DNA of 64,000 nucleotides from assembly GCF_030316825.1 (NCBI RefSeq), contig NZ_JASZYU010000001.1, forward strand, positions 124,001 through 188,000. The letters are read 5' to 3'. A program made the translations under genes and the position numbers. How positions within the stretch are numbered: position 1 is the stretch's first letter; each line of letters starts with the position of its first letter. Shown piece after piece: positions 53,366-63,091 of the stretch. This DNA is from Variovorax fucosicus. GTDB lineage: Bacteria > Pseudomonadota > Gammaproteobacteria > Burkholderiales > Burkholderiaceae_C. The notes below the pieces were generated by a model that saw only the letters and a list, made by a program, of their open reading frames with translations, ran no database searches and was not told the DNA's origin.

Positions 53366-56300
53366 GCGACTTCTCCTTCGGCCTGCACGGGGCGGATCAG
53401 TTCATCGGCGACCGGCGTATCGAGCCAGTCGATCTTGTTCATCTTGCGCACCACCACGAACTCGTCGCGGTTGGTGCCGACGGTTCCGTAGTAGTTGAAG
53501 CCGTAGCTGAACTGCGCGTAGCCGCCGATCATGTGGGTGGGCTTGAGCACGATCCGGGTCACGGAGTTGTGGATGCCGCCGCGCGCGCCGGTGATCTCGG
53601 AGCCCGGCGTGTTCACGATCTTTTCCTGTGCGTGGTACATCATCACCATGCCCGGCTTGACGCGCTGGCTCACCACCGCACGCGCCGCGATGGCGCCGTT
53701 CAGGTTGAACAGCTCGATCCAGTCGTTGTCGATGATGCCGACTCGCTTCGCATCGTCCTCGCTGATCCACACGCAGGGCCCGCCGCGGCTGAGCGTGAGC
53801 ATCAGCAGGTTGTCGGTGTAGGTCGAGTGGATGCCCCACTTCTGGTGCGGCGTGATGAAGTTCAGCGCGATCTCGGGGTTGCCGTTCGGCTTGATGCCCT
53901 GGATCCCCGCGGTGGTCTTCAGATCCACCGGCGGGCGGTAGCTGGCGAAGCCCTCGCCGAACGCGATCATCCACTGATGGTCCAGGTAGAACTGCTGCCG
54001 CCCGGTCAGCGTGCGCCATGGAATCAGCTCGTGCACGTTGGTGTAGCCGGCGTTGTACGAGACGGTCTCGCTCTCGATGCCGCTCCAGGTCGGTGAGCTG
54101 ATGATCTTGCGCGGCTGCGCCTGGATGTCGCGAAAGCGGATCTTCTCGTCCTCGCGGTGGATTGCCAGGTGCGTGTGGTCGCGGCCGGTCTGCTTGCCCA
54201 GGGCCTCCCAGGCCTTCACCGCCACGTGGCCGTTGGTTTCGGGCGCCAGCATCAGCACCACCTCGGCGGCGTCGATGTCGGTCTCGATCTTCGGCATGCC
54301 GCAGGTCACGCCGGGCTCGGTGACGAAGCCGGAGAGTTCGCCGAGCTGCTTCACCTCGGTCTGCGTGTTCCAGCTGATGCCCTTGCCGCCGTTGCCGGAC
54401 TTTCCAAGCAGCGGCCCCAGCGCCGTGAAGCGCTTGTAGACATTGGGGTAGTCGCGCTCGACCACCTGCAGGTTGGGCGCGGTCTTGCCCGGCACCAGCT
54501 CGCACTCGCCGCGCTTCCAGTCCCGCACCTCGAAGGGCTGGGCCAGTTCGGAGGGTGTGTCATGCATCAGCGGGGTCAGCACCAGTTCGCGTTCGACACC
54601 GAGATGGCCGACGCAGACCTCGCTGAATTTCTTCGCAAAGCCCTTGTAGATGTCCCAGTCGCTGCGCGATTGCCAGGCCGGATCCACCGCCGTGGAGAGC
54701 GGGTGGATGAAGGGATGCATGTCGCTGGTGTTGAGGTCGTTCTTCTCGTACCAGGTGGCGGTCGGCAGCACGATATCGCTGTAGAGGCAGGTGGTGCTCA
54801 TGCGGAAGTCGAGCGTCACCAGCAGGTCGAGCTTGCCTTCGGGCGCCTTGTCGTGCCACACGACCTCTTCGGGCTTGGCTTCCTCGGCACCGAGATCCTT
54901 GCCCTGCACGCCGTTGCTGGTGCCCAGCAGGTGCTTGAGGAAGTATTCATGGCCCTTGCCGCTGGAGCCCAGGATGTTGGAGCGCCACACGAACATGTTG
55001 CGGGGCCAGTTGTCCGGGTGGTCGGGGTCGGTGCAGCTCATCTTCAGCGAGCCGTCCTTCAGCGCCTCCACCGCGTAGTCCTTCGGATCGACACCGGCGG
55101 CCTGCGCATCGCGCACCACCTGCAGCGGATTGGTCTGCAGCTGCGGCGCGCTCGGCAGCCAGCCCATGCGCTCGGCGCGCACGTTGTAGTCGATCATGCT
55201 GCCCGCGTAGGCCTTCTTGTCGGCCAGCGGCGAAAGCACTTCCTCCATGCCCAGCTTCTCGTAGCGCCACTGGTCGGTGTGGGCATAGAAGAAGCTGGTG
55301 CTGTTCATCTGGCGCGGCGGGCGGATCCAGTCGAGCGCGAAGGCCAGCGCGGTCCAACCGGTCTGCGGGCGCAGCTTTTCCTGGCCCACGTAGTGCGCCC
55401 AGCCGCCGCCGCTCTTGCCGATGCAGCCGCACATCATCAGCATGTTGATGACACCGCGGTAGTTCATGTCGCTGTGATACCAGTGGTTCATCGCCGCGCC
55501 GATGATCACCATCGACTTGCCCTGCGTCTTGTGCGCGTTCTCGGCGAACTGGCGTGCCACCGTGATCAGCTGCGCGCGCGGCGTGCCTGTGATGCGCTCC
55601 TGCCAGGCCGGCGTGTAAGGCGTGTCGTCATCGAAGCTGCTGGCCGCCATCTCGCCGCGGAGGCCGCGCGCCACGCCGTAGTTCGCCACCTGCAGGTCGA
55701 ACACGGTCGCCACGAGCGCGTCGCGCTGGTCGCCTGCCTTGCCGAGCGCGATGCGCCTGACCGGCACGGTGCGCACCAGCACGTCGGTCTGCTCGTTGTT
55801 GGGGAAATGCTCGCTGACGATGCCGCCGAAATAGGGGAAGCCGACCCGTGCCGTCTCGGTGGCCGGCTCGTCGCCTTCGAGCACCGACAGCCGCAGCTTC
55901 ACCTCGGCGCCGTGGCGCGCCTCCCTGGCTTCGAGGTTCCACTGCCCTTCGTCGGCGCGGCCATCAGCCCCCCAGCGGAAGCCGATCGCGCCGTGCGGCA
56001 GCACCACCTTGCCCTGGTCGTCGAACGCGACCGTCTTCCACTCCGGATTGTTGGCCTGGCCGAGCTTTCCGTTGAAGTCCGACGCGCGCACATAGCGGTC
56101 GGGCACCATGACGACTTCGCCGTCAGGCAGCGTGTGCTCCTTGAGCATCACCAGCATCGGCATGTCGGTGTAGCGGCGTACGTAGTCGTCGAAGTAGGCG
56201 CTGCGCTCGCGCCCGCCGTCGGGAAAGTAGAACTCCTTCAGGATCACATGGCCCATGGCCATCGCCACCGCCGCGTCGGTGCCCTGCTTCGGATGCATCC

Positions 56301-57180
56301 AGATGTCCGCCAGCTTGGCGACCTCGGAATAGTCCGGCGTCACCGCCACCGTCTTCGCGCCCTTGTAGCGCACCTCGGTGAAGAAGTGCGCGTCCGGCGT
56401 GCGCGTCTGCGGCACGTTGGAACCCCACGCGATGATGAAGCTCGAGTTGTACCAGTCGGCCGACTCCGGCACGTCGGTCTGCTCGCCCCAGACCTGCGGG
56501 CTTGCCGGCGGCAGGTCGCAGTACCAGTCGTAGAAGCTCATGCAGACGCCGCCGATCAGGCTCAGGTAGCGCGAGCCCGCGGCGTAGCTGACCATCGACA
56601 TGGCCGGGATCGGCGAGAAGCCGATGATCCGGTCGGGGCCGTGCTTCTTGATCGTGTAGACGTTGGCTGCGGCGACGATCTCGTTGACCTCGTCCCAGGT
56701 CGAGCGCACGAAGCCGCCGAGGCCGCGCACCTGCTGGTAGTCGCGGCGCCTGGCATCGTCTTCGACGATCGAAGCCCATGCGCCGACCGGGTCGTGCGCG
56801 ATGCGCGCTTCGCGCCAGCTCTTCAGGAGCCTGCCGCGCACCATCGGGTACTTGACGCGGTTCGCGCTGTACAGGTACCAGCTGTAGCTGGCGCCGCGCG
56901 CACAGCCGCGCGGCTCGTGGTTGGGCATGTCCCAGCGCGTGCGCGGGTAGTCGGTCTGCTGGGTTTCCCAGGTGACGATGCCGCCCTTGACGTAGATCTT
57001 CCACGAGCAGGAGCCGGTGCAGTTCACGCCATGGGTCGAGCGCACGATCTTGTCGTGCGCCCAGCGGTTGCGGTAGGCATCTTCCCAGGTGCGGTCTTCG
57101 CCGGTGGTGACGCCATGGTCGCCGGAGAAGGCTTCCCTGGGCTGGCTGAAATAGCTGAGGCGGTCGAGAAAATGGCTCAT
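53362..57180 (-). CDS. narG: Respiratory nitrate reductase, alpha subunit (molybdenum)
   Basis: A 1272-residue catalytic subunit that reduces nitrate to nitrite in the cytoplasm. The FS0 cluster ligands are in STHGVNCTGSCSWKIYVKGG (His and Cys) and [13 protein letters not shown]. The Mo-ligand region is YDWYCDLPPASPQVWGEQTD followed by VPESADWYNSSFIIAWGSNV. The C-terminal cofactor-binding domain has NARG-type text such as SRGGPCVWISEDDAKRVGII and THMIGGYAQFSYGFNYYGTV. I use the ATG at 57180 (MSHFLDRLSYF); the frame stays open upstream through narK2. There is no twin-arginine export signal, so it stays on the cytoplasmic face with NarH and NarI. Confidence 0.97.
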   Translation of the reverse strand: MSHFLDRLSYFSQPREAFSGDHGVTTGEDRTWEDAYRNRWAHDKIVRSTHGVNCTGSCSWKIYVKGGIVTWETQQTDYPRTRWDMPNHEPRGCARGASYSWYLYSANRVKYPMVRGRLLKSWREARIAHDPVGAWASIVEDDARRRDYQQVRGLGGFVRSTWDEVNEIVAAANVYTIKKHGPDRIIGFSPIPAMSMVSYAAGSRYLSLIGGVCMSFYDWYCDLPPASPQVWGEQTDVPESADWYNSSFIIAWGSNVPQTRTPDAHFFTEVRYKGAKTVAVTPDYSEVAKLADIWMHPKQGTDAAVAMAMGHVILKEFYFPDGGRERSAYFDDYVRRYTDMPMLVMLKEHTLPDGEVVMVPDRYVRASDFNGKLGQANNPEWKTVAFDDQGKVVLPHGAIGFRWGADGRADEGQWNLEAREARHGAEVKLRLSVLEGDEPATETARVGFPYFGGIVSEHFPNNEQTDVLVRTVPVRRIALGKAGDQRDALVATVFDLQVANYGVARGLRGEMAASSFDDDTPYTPAWQERITGTPRAQLITVARQFAENAHKTQGKSMVIIGAAMNHWYHSDMNYRGVINMLMMCGCIGKSGGGWAHYVGQEKLRPQTGWTALAFALDWIRPPRQMNSTSFFYAHTDQWRYEKLGMEEVLSPLADKKAYAGSMIDYNVRAERMGWLPSAPQLQTNPLQVVRDAQAAGVDPKDYAVEALKDGSLKMSCTDPDHPDNWPRNMFVWRSNILGSSGKGHEYFLKHLLGTSNGVQGKDLGAEEAKPEEVVWHDKAPEGKLDLLVTLDFRMSTTCLYSDIVLPTATWYEKNDLNTSDMHPFIHPLSTAVDPAWQSRSDWDIYKGFAKKFSEVCVGHLGVERELVLTPLMHDTPSELAQPFEVRDWKRGECELVPGKTAPNLQVVERDYPNVYKRFTALGPLLGKSGNGGKGISWNTQTEVKQLGELSGFVTEPGVTCGMPKIETDIDAAEVVLMLAPETNGHVAVKAWEALGKQTGRDHTHLAIHREDEKIRFRDIQAQPRKIISSPTWSGIESETVSYNAGYTNVHELIPWRTLTGRQQFYLDHQWMIAFGEGFASYRPPVDLKTTAGIQGIKPNGNPEIALNFITPHQKWGIHSTYTDNLLMLTLSRGGPCVWISEDDAKRVGIIDNDWIELFNLNGAIAARAVVSQRVKPGMVMMYHAQEKIVNTPGSEITGARGGIHNSVTRIVLKPTHMIGGYAQFSYGFNYYGTVGTNRDEFVVVRKMNKIDWLDTPVADELIRPVQAEGEVA

Positions 57181-57206
57181 TGGAGGGTCTCCGGAAAATT
57201 CGGGGC

Positions 57207-58859
57207 TCAGGGGTTCTTCACGTACGCATTGGTGCGCAGGTAGAACCACCAGTTGAGAACGAGACACAGGGCGTAGAACACGGCGAAGCCGTACATGGCG
57301 AGTTCGGGCGTGGCGGCCTTGATCTGGGCACCGATCACCACCGGTGCAATGAAGGCGCCGTAGGCCGCCACTGCAGAGGTCCAGCCCAGCACGGGGCCGG
57401 CCTGCTGGCGGTCGAAGATCACGCCGATGGTGCGGAAGGTCGAGCCGTTGCCGATGCCGCTGGCGGTGAACAGCACCACGAACAGCACCATGAAGATCAG
57501 GAAGTACTGCTCCGGCGCGGCCGACTGGTAGGCCAGCAGCATCACGTAGCCCACCGCCGTCGAGGCGAGCACCATCACCGCCGAGATGATCTGGGTGACG
57601 ATCGAGCCGCCGATCTTGTCGGCGATCCAGCCTCCGATCGGCCGCACCGCGGCGCCGACGAAGGGCCCGATCCAGGCGTAGGTGAGGGCCGAAGGCGCAT
57701 TGGGGTTCTTCAGCACGTGCTGCATCACGCCGGACGCATCGGGCACGTGGCTGACGCCGAAGATCACCGTGATGGCCAGCGGCAGCGCCATCGAGAACCC
57801 GATGAACGAGCCGAAGGTCACGATGTAGAGCACCGTCAGTGCCCAGGTGTGCCGGTTGCGGAAGATCTCGAACTGCTTGGCAATGCTCTCCTTCATCGGG
57901 CCGAAGGCGGTGAGCTTGAGCACCAGCAGCGTGCTGACGATGATCAGCGGCATCGCGACCCACATGTTCAGCACCCCGAGGCCGGTGGGCGCCGGCAGGT
58001 ACAGGTACAGGCCGAGGCCGGCCGGCACGAACGACAGGGTGTAGAGCCAGATGATCTTCAGGAAGGCGACGATCGAGCCGCCCGTGTTCGGCGAGACGGT
58101 CTTCAGGTTGTTCATGCCGAACCAGCACAGGGCCGCCAGCGGCACCAGCGACAGCAGCCAGGCGAAGCCCGCGTTCTGGATCCAGGTGGGCGTGCCAGCC
58201 GCGATCTTCCCGAAGATCCAGCCGCTGTCCTTGACGAGTGTCATGGGTTCGCCGCCGAGCGCACCGAACATCCCGACCGTCATGACCAGCGGAATGACGA
58301 TCTGCATGCTCGTCACCCCGAAATTGCCAAGGCCGGCATTCAGGCCCAATGCCGTTCCTTGCAGCCGCTTGGGAAAGAAGGTGCTGATGTTGGACATCGA
58401 GCTCGCGAAGTTGCCGCCGCCCACGCCCGACCACAGCGCCATGAGCTGGAACGCCCACAGGGGCCAGTCCTTGTGCTGCAGCACGATGCCGGTGCCGATG
58501 GCCGGGGCCAGCAGCATCGCGGTGGTCAGGAAGATGGTGTTGCGGCCGCCCGCAAGGCGGATCAGGAACGAGGCCGGGATGCGCATGGTGGCGCCGGCCA
58601 GGCCCGAGATCGCGGTGAGCGAGAACAGCTCGGCCTGGCTGAACGGAAAGCCCAGGTTCAGCATCTGCACCGTGATGATTCCCCACATGCCCCAGATCGC
58701 GAAACCGCACAGCAGGCTGGGCACCGAGATCCACAGGTTGCGGTAGGCAACGCGCCGGCCGGTGGACGTCCAGAAGGCGTCGTCTTCGGGGCGCCAGTCG
58801 GCGATGTCGGCGCCGCTCGCCGGCCGCGACGGGCCGGTGCTGACGATGGTCGGGTTCAT
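57207..58859 (-). CDS. narK2: Nitrate/nitrite transporter, NarK2-type
   Basis: A 550-residue MFS protein, longer than NarK1, with about 12 helices and an N-terminal soluble part of about 40 residues (DWRPEDDAFWTSTGRRVAYR). GGGNFASSMSNISTFFPKRL, GLNAGLGNFGVTSMQIVIPL and GNGSTFRTIGVIFD are nitrate-signature motifs of the NarK family. The type II proteins act mainly as nitrate/nitrite antiporters. Its ATG overlaps the narK1 stop (ATGA), so the two act as a pair as in Paracoccus NarK1-NarK2. It ends 26 bp before narG. Confidence 0.93.
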   Translation of the reverse strand: MNPTIVSTGPSRPASGADIADWRPEDDAFWTSTGRRVAYRNLWISVPSLLCGFAIWGMWGIITVQMLNLGFPFSQAELFSLTAISGLAGATMRIPASFLIRLAGGRNTIFLTTAMLLAPAIGTGIVLQHKDWPLWAFQLMALWSGVGGGNFASSMSNISTFFPKRLQGTALGLNAGLGNFGVTSMQIVIPLVMTVGMFGALGGEPMTLVKDSGWIFGKIAAGTPTWIQNAGFAWLLSLVPLAALCWFGMNNLKTVSPNTGGSIVAFLKIIWLYTLSFVPAGLGLYLYLPAPTGLGVLNMWVAMPLIIVSTLLVLKLTAFGPMKESIAKQFEIFRNRHTWALTVLYIVTFGSFIGFSMALPLAITVIFGVSHVPDASGVMQHVLKNPNAPSALTYAWIGPFVGAAVRPIGGWIADKIGGSIVTQIISAVMVLASTAVGYVMLLAYQSAAPEQYFLIFMVLFVVLFTASGIGNGSTFRTIGVIFDRQQAGPVLGWTSAVAAYGAFIAPVVIGAQIKAATPELAMYGFAVFYALCLVLNWWFYLRTNAYVKNP

Positions 58860-60145
58860 GAGGATTCCTGCAACGTAGGGGGAGTGGTTCGGCCGTCGAG
58901 GCTGAAGGCGTGGGCGCGTTGGCCCATGACCTCGGTGCTGCGCACCTCGGTCCAGTACATCCAGATCAACGACACCCAGACCACGCCGTACATCAGCATG
59001 AAGGCGCTGGAACGGATGCCGGTGAGATCCACCAGCACGCCGAACATGATCGGCAGCACGAAGCCGCCCAGCCCGCCGGCCAGGCCGACGATGCCGCTGA
59101 TGGTTCCGATGTTTTCGGGGTAGTCGTCGGCGATGTACTTGAACACCGAGGCCTTGCCGAATGCGAAGGCGATGCCGAGCAGGAACATCAGACCGGTGAA
59201 GGCGTAGATGTTCAGGCCGAGGTGAAAGGTCTTCGGGCCGCTGATGGTGGCGATGGTGAAGTCGGTCTGCGGATAGCTCAAAAGGAACAGGCAGATCCAG
59301 CTGACCCACATCACCCACCAGGTGACCGAATGCGCGCCGTACTTGTCGCTCAGCCAGCCGCCCACGGCGCGCAGCACGCCGCCCGGCAGCGAGAAGCACG
59401 CGGCAAGGAGCGCCGCGGTGCGGATGTCGAGGCCGAACTCGCCGATGTAGTACTGCACCATCCACAGGCTCAGGGCCACGTAGCCGCCGAACACGATGCT
59501 GTAGTACTGGCAGTACTTGATGACCTTCGGATCCTTCAGGGCCCGCAGCTGGTCGGAAAAGCGGGTGTGGCTCGGCACGAGATGGGCTGGATCGCTCGCG
59601 CTGAACATCCAGAACAGCAGCAAGGTACCGAGCATGACGGCGGCGTATACCTGCGGCACCATGGCCCAGCCGAAGGCCACGACGAGCGCCGGCGCGATGA
59701 ACTTGTTGACCGCCGCGCCGGAGTTGCCGGCACCGTAGACACCCATTGCGAAACCCTGGCGGTTCTTGGGAAACCAGCGCGCCACGTAGGGTGTGCCGAC
59801 CGAGAACGAACCGCCGGCCAGGCCGACGAACAGGCCGATGACCAGGAAGTGCCAGTACGCCGTGGCGTAGCTCATCAGCCAGATGGCGGGCACGGTGAGC
59901 GCCATCAGCAGCGCCATCACGATGCGGCCACCGTACTTGTCGGTCCAGATGCCCAGGGGCACGCGGATCAGCGAGCCGGTCAGCACCGGCATGGCGGTGA
60001 GCAGGCCGAACTCGGTGGCATTGAGGCCCAGCGTCTTCTTGATCGGGATGCCGATCACGCCGAACATCATCCACACCATGAAGCACACCGTGAATGCCAG
60101 GGTGCTGACCATCAGCACCGCCAATGCCTGGCTCTTCTTGCTCAT
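58856..60145 (-). CDS. narK1: Nitrate/proton symporter, NarK1-type
   Basis: A 429-residue MFS transporter with 12 helices: LAVLMVSTLAFTVCFMVWMM, GGSFSVGTPYVARWFPKNRQ and GAGNSGAAVNKFIAPALVV (nitrate signature 1), later GIAFAFGKASVFKYIADDYP and GTISGIVGLAGGLGGFVLP (signature 2). Type I proteins bring in nitrate with protons to start respiration. I use the ATG at 60145 (MSKKSQALAVL). Between this gene and narL is a 164-bp gap holding the perfect palindrome GGATGCCGGCATCC (60249-60262); I see no clear promoter. Confidence 0.93.
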   Translation of the reverse strand: MSKKSQALAVLMVSTLAFTVCFMVWMMFGVIGIPIKKTLGLNATEFGLLTAMPVLTGSLIRVPLGIWTDKYGGRIVMALLMALTVPAIWLMSYATAYWHFLVIGLFVGLAGGSFSVGTPYVARWFPKNRQGFAMGVYGAGNSGAAVNKFIAPALVVAFGWAMVPQVYAAVMLGTLLLFWMFSASDPAHLVPSHTRFSDQLRALKDPKVIKYCQYYSIVFGGYVALSLWMVQYYIGEFGLDIRTAALLAACFSLPGGVLRAVGGWLSDKYGAHSVTWWVMWVSWICLFLLSYPQTDFTIATISGPKTFHLGLNIYAFTGLMFLLGIAFAFGKASVFKYIADDYPENIGTISGIVGLAGGLGGFVLPIMFGVLVDLTGIRSSAFMLMYGVVWVSLIWMYWTEVRSTEVMGQRAHAFSLDGRTTPPTLQESS

Positions 60146-60309
60146 CACGAAGTCCGCTCGTTGCTCATGAACCGACTTTAGGAATTGCCGACACTTTGCG
60201 GCATCCTTCAGTGGGAGGGCCGCGGGGCGGCACAAGAACGATGCGGCCGGATGCCGGCATCCTCATGAAGAACTAGCAGCGTAGGAGAACAGCGCGTGTT
60301 TGCGCTGGA

Positions 60310-60999
60310 TCAACCCAGGCCGTGCTCCACTGCGATAACAGCGGCTTGCACGCGCGAGCTCACGTCGAGCTTGCGCAGGATGTGCTGCACATGGATCTTC
60401 ACCGTGGTTTCGGCAATGCCAAGCGAGCGAGCGATCTCCTTGTTGCCCTGCCCATGCGCGACGCCGCGCAGGATGTCCTGCTCGCGCGGCGACAGCGTCT
60501 GCAGCGGCGATGCCGGCGCCGCGGGTTCGACCAGCGGGGCGGGCCGCGGCGCGGCCGCACCGCGGTAGGCCGCGACCAGCTTGCCCGTCATTTCTTCGGC
60601 CACGATGCACTCGCCACGCATGGCACGACGGATCGCCGCGGCCAGCGCATGGCCCTCGATGGTCTTGAGCAGGTAGCCGCTGGCGCCGGCGCGCAGCGCG
60701 CCCGCGAGGTCGCGTTCGTCTTCGCTCACCGTCAGCATCAGCACCCGTGCCGCGGGCGCGGCTTCGCGCAGTGCCGGCAAGGCGTCGACGCCCGTGACGC
60801 CCGGCAGGTGGTTGTCGAGCAGGATCACGTCGGGCTTCAGCTCCTGCGCACGGCGCTGCGCCTCGCCCGCGTCGCCGGCATCGCCGACGACCTCGAACTC
60901 CGGATCGCGCTGCAGCAGCGCCGTGAGGCCGCGCCGGAACAGCGTGTGGTCGTCGACCACCATGATGCGGATGGCCGAGGGCCGAAGGGTCATGGGCAT
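60310..60999 (-). CDS. narL: Nitrate/nitrite response regulator
   Basis: A 229-residue NarL/FixJ regulator. Asp16-Asp17 in VVDDHTLFRRGL, phosphoacceptor Asp62 in ILLDNHLPG, Thr in MLTVSED and Lys in YLLKTIEG make the receiver; the LuxR-type HTH is LSPREQDILRGVAHGQGNKE with IARSLGIAETTVKIHVQHIL. It starts 1 bp after the narX stop and is its partner, activating nitrate genes when nitrate is present. An alternative ATG is two codons downstream. Confidence 0.95.
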   Translation of the reverse strand: MPMTLRPSAIRIMVVDDHTLFRRGLTALLQRDPEFEVVGDAGDAGEAQRRAQELKPDVILLDNHLPGVTGVDALPALREAAPAARVLMLTVSEDERDLAGALRAGASGYLLKTIEGHALAAAIRRAMRGECIVAEEMTGKLVAAYRGAAAPRPAPLVEPAAPASPLQTLSPREQDILRGVAHGQGNKEIARSLGIAETTVKIHVQHILRKLDVSSRVQAAVIAVEHGLG

Positions 61000-62970
61000 T
61001 CAGGCGGCCTGGTATTGCGGCGCCGCCAACGCGCCACCGGTGCCGGAGGTCATCGGCAGGGTCAGGACGACGGAGGTGCCTCGGCCGGGCGTGGACAGCA
61101 CGTCGAGCTGCGCACCCAGGCGTTCGGCGCGCTCCGCCATGATGCGCAGGCCCACGTGGGTTTCGTCGGGAACGCCGTTGCCGTCGGCAAACCCGAGGCC
61201 ATCGTCGCGCACCTCGAGCCGCCACTGCGGCGCCTGCTGCACGTCCAGCCACACCTGGCTGGCACGCGCGTGCTTGCGGACGTTCGACAGCGCCTCCTGC
61301 ACGATGTGCAGCACCTGGATCTGCGTGTCCGGGAGCATGGGCATGCCCTGGCCGAGCATCTGCAGGCTCGCCTTCACGCCGCTCTGGTGCTCGAACTTCC
61401 GCAGCGTCGTGAGCAGTGCCGGCTCGATGTCCTCGCCGTTGGCCCGGGTGCGAAAGTGCAGCAGCAGCTCCCGCACGTCGCCATAGCTCTCGCGCACGCC
61501 GACGTCGATCTCGCCCAGCACGTGCTGGATCTGCCGATCGTCGCCTTCAGCGACCGCGTCGCGCATCAGCTGCACCTGGATCTTCAGGAATGCGAGCGAC
61601 TGGGCGATCGAGTCGTGCAGTTCGCGCGCGAGGAAGCCCCGCTCCTGCGAGATCGCGGCCTCCAGCCCGAGCGAATCAAGGCGCAGGTTCTCCATTGCGC
61701 CCGCGAGATGGACCGTGAGCGATTCGAACAGCGAACGCTCGGCCTCGGAGATGGTGATCCGGGCATGGAAGAACAGATCGACCTCGCCCATCAGCCGCTC
61801 GTGCAGCCTGATCGGGATGGACACCACGGTCTCGAAACCCGCCTGCGCGCAATGGCGCGTCCGGGCCGGCAGCATGGTGCGGATCGAAATCACGCGCGCG
61901 CCCGGCGACGCGAGCGGCGAGCCGCAATGGCAATCGCCGGCCTCGAGGCAATGCTCGGCATCGGACATCGCCTGCGGCAAGCCCTGCGAGGCCAGCATCA
62001 GGTAGCGGCGGTTCGCCTCGTCCGACCAGCGCAGGGCAACGCCGTCGGCATGCGCGATCCGGGCAATGCTCTTCGTGAACCCCTGCGCCAGTTCGTCGAG
62101 CGTCGCGGCCTTGGCGGCCAGCGTGGTGACCTCGTAGAGGCATTCCAGACGGCCACGCTCCTCCTCCAGCTGCGCCGTCTTCTTCTGCACCCGGCTTTCG
62201 AGATCGCGGTACATGGACTGCAGTTGCCTGGCCATGTCGTTGAATCCCTCTGCCAGGGTTCCGAACTCGTCCGTGCTGGTGCGCTCGACGCGGGCGCCGA
62301 GATCGCCATCCTGGAGGCGCTGGATCGCCCGCTTGAGCATGCTCAGCGGTTCCAGGACGAAGCGGAACCCGGTATGGATCAGCACGGCCGCGCCGATGAG
62401 CGCCACGCCCATCATCGCGACCTGCAGCAGGTGCATGAGTGCAGTCCACCGTGACAAGTGGGCTTCGATGCCGGCGACGAATGCATCGATGTCCGACGTG
62501 ACCAACGCAGCGTCATCGCCGAGGCTGCCCGTCGTCGTCACGCCAGGCAGCGTCGAACCGGCAAGTCGGCCGCGAAGGGCGGCCCAGTCGTGTTCGACGA
62601 CGGCGAAGCGCTGGCGCGCGGCATCGTCCCAGGGCACGAACAGCGGCCGTTGGGCGTCGCCGCTGCGCAGCACCTGGAGACTGCGCTCGAACTCGGCCGC
62701 CTGCCGGGACAGCAGCTGCGCCTCGGCCGCACCCGCCGACAGCACTATCCGATAGGTCTGCATGCGCATGCGCCCTGCTTCGTTGACCGCGGCGGCGCCG
62801 CCCTGGATCTGCCATGACATGTAGACCAGCACGGCAATGGCGCACAGGAATGCCAGCAGGCATGGCATGGCCACCAGCGCCAGCTTGGCGCCAAGAGTCC
62901 ATTGCCTGGATCTGGTCGTCGAACGAACGTGGTCGTTGCCCACGCCAGCGGCCAGCTCGGCGGCAGTCAA
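61000..62970 (-). CDS. narX: Nitrate/nitrite sensor histidine kinase
   Basis: A 656-residue membrane sensor. Transmembrane 1 is at about 30-52; just after it is the P box NEAGRMRMQTYR (63-74), the nitrate-binding motif of NarX/NarQ. Transmembrane 2 is near 185-205, then HAMP, a cysteine-containing central GAF-like region (CLEAGDCHCGSP), and a HisKA_3 domain with the phosphorylated His in LARELHDSIAQSLAFLKIQV; the ATPase has VQEALSNVRKHARAS. The start is a TTG at 62970 with GGAAG about 8 nt upstream; upstream ATGs are in another frame. It heads the nar block and is divergent from hemN over an FNR box. Confidence 0.94.
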   Translation of the reverse strand: MTAAELAAGVGNDHVRSTTRSRQWTLGAKLALVAMPCLLAFLCAIAVLVYMSWQIQGGAAAVNEAGRMRMQTYRIVLSAGAAEAQLLSRQAAEFERSLQVLRSGDAQRPLFVPWDDAARQRFAVVEHDWAALRGRLAGSTLPGVTTTGSLGDDAALVTSDIDAFVAGIEAHLSRWTALMHLLQVAMMGVALIGAAVLIHTGFRFVLEPLSMLKRAIQRLQDGDLGARVERTSTDEFGTLAEGFNDMARQLQSMYRDLESRVQKKTAQLEEERGRLECLYEVTTLAAKAATLDELAQGFTKSIARIAHADGVALRWSDEANRRYLMLASQGLPQAMSDAEHCLEAGDCHCGSPLASPGARVISIRTMLPARTRHCAQAGFETVVSIPIRLHERLMGEVDLFFHARITISEAERSLFESLTVHLAGAMENLRLDSLGLEAAISQERGFLARELHDSIAQSLAFLKIQVQLMRDAVAEGDDRQIQHVLGEIDVGVRESYGDVRELLLHFRTRANGEDIEPALLTTLRKFEHQSGVKASLQMLGQGMPMLPDTQIQVLHIVQEALSNVRKHARASQVWLDVQQAPQWRLEVRDDGLGFADGNGVPDETHVGLRIMAERAERLGAQLDVLSTPGRGTSVVLTLPMTSGTGGALAAPQYQAA

Positions 62971-62996
62971 TCGCGTTCTTCCGTTTGCATTGCCGC

Positions 62997-63064
62997 ATTC
63001 TGCGTTCGGAACCGGGTACTTGGTTGATCCAGATCAAGCACCGGGGATGCCATGGGACTACGCT
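62997..63064. promoter_or_regulatory. Divergent FNR-controlled promoters of narX and hemN
   Basis: TTGATCCAGATCAA at 63024-63037 is a perfect FNR box (TTGAT-N4-ATCAA). Exactly 21 bases to the right is TACGCT (63059-63064), and exactly 21 bases to the left, read on the minus strand, is CAGAAT (63002-62997), both fair -10 hexamers. One box can thus serve two class II promoters, with starts near 63071 for hemN and 62990 for narX. Confidence 0.85.
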
Positions 63065-63091
63065 GCAGAAGCTCACCCCACCCCCGAAACG

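Noticed and set aside
53362..58734. A 1790-codon frame extending narG upstream through narK2
   Set aside because: NarG homologues start at MSHFLDRL (57180); the upstream part is the wrong frame of narK2.
57207..60086. Single 959-codon frame covering narK2 and most of narK1
   Set aside because: narK1 has its own frame with clean NarK motifs; the long frame is narK2 plus an out-of-frame extension, not a NarK1-NarK2 fusion protein.
60249..60262. GGATGCCGGCATCC as a terminator after narL
   Set aside because: No T-run follows in the direction of transcription; it may be a hairpin or operator but is not a classic terminator.
60300..60313. TTGCGCTGGATCAA near the end of narL as an FNR box for narK1
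   Set aside because: Two mismatches in the left half-site and no good -10 hexamer at 21-22 bases; it also overlaps the narL stop.
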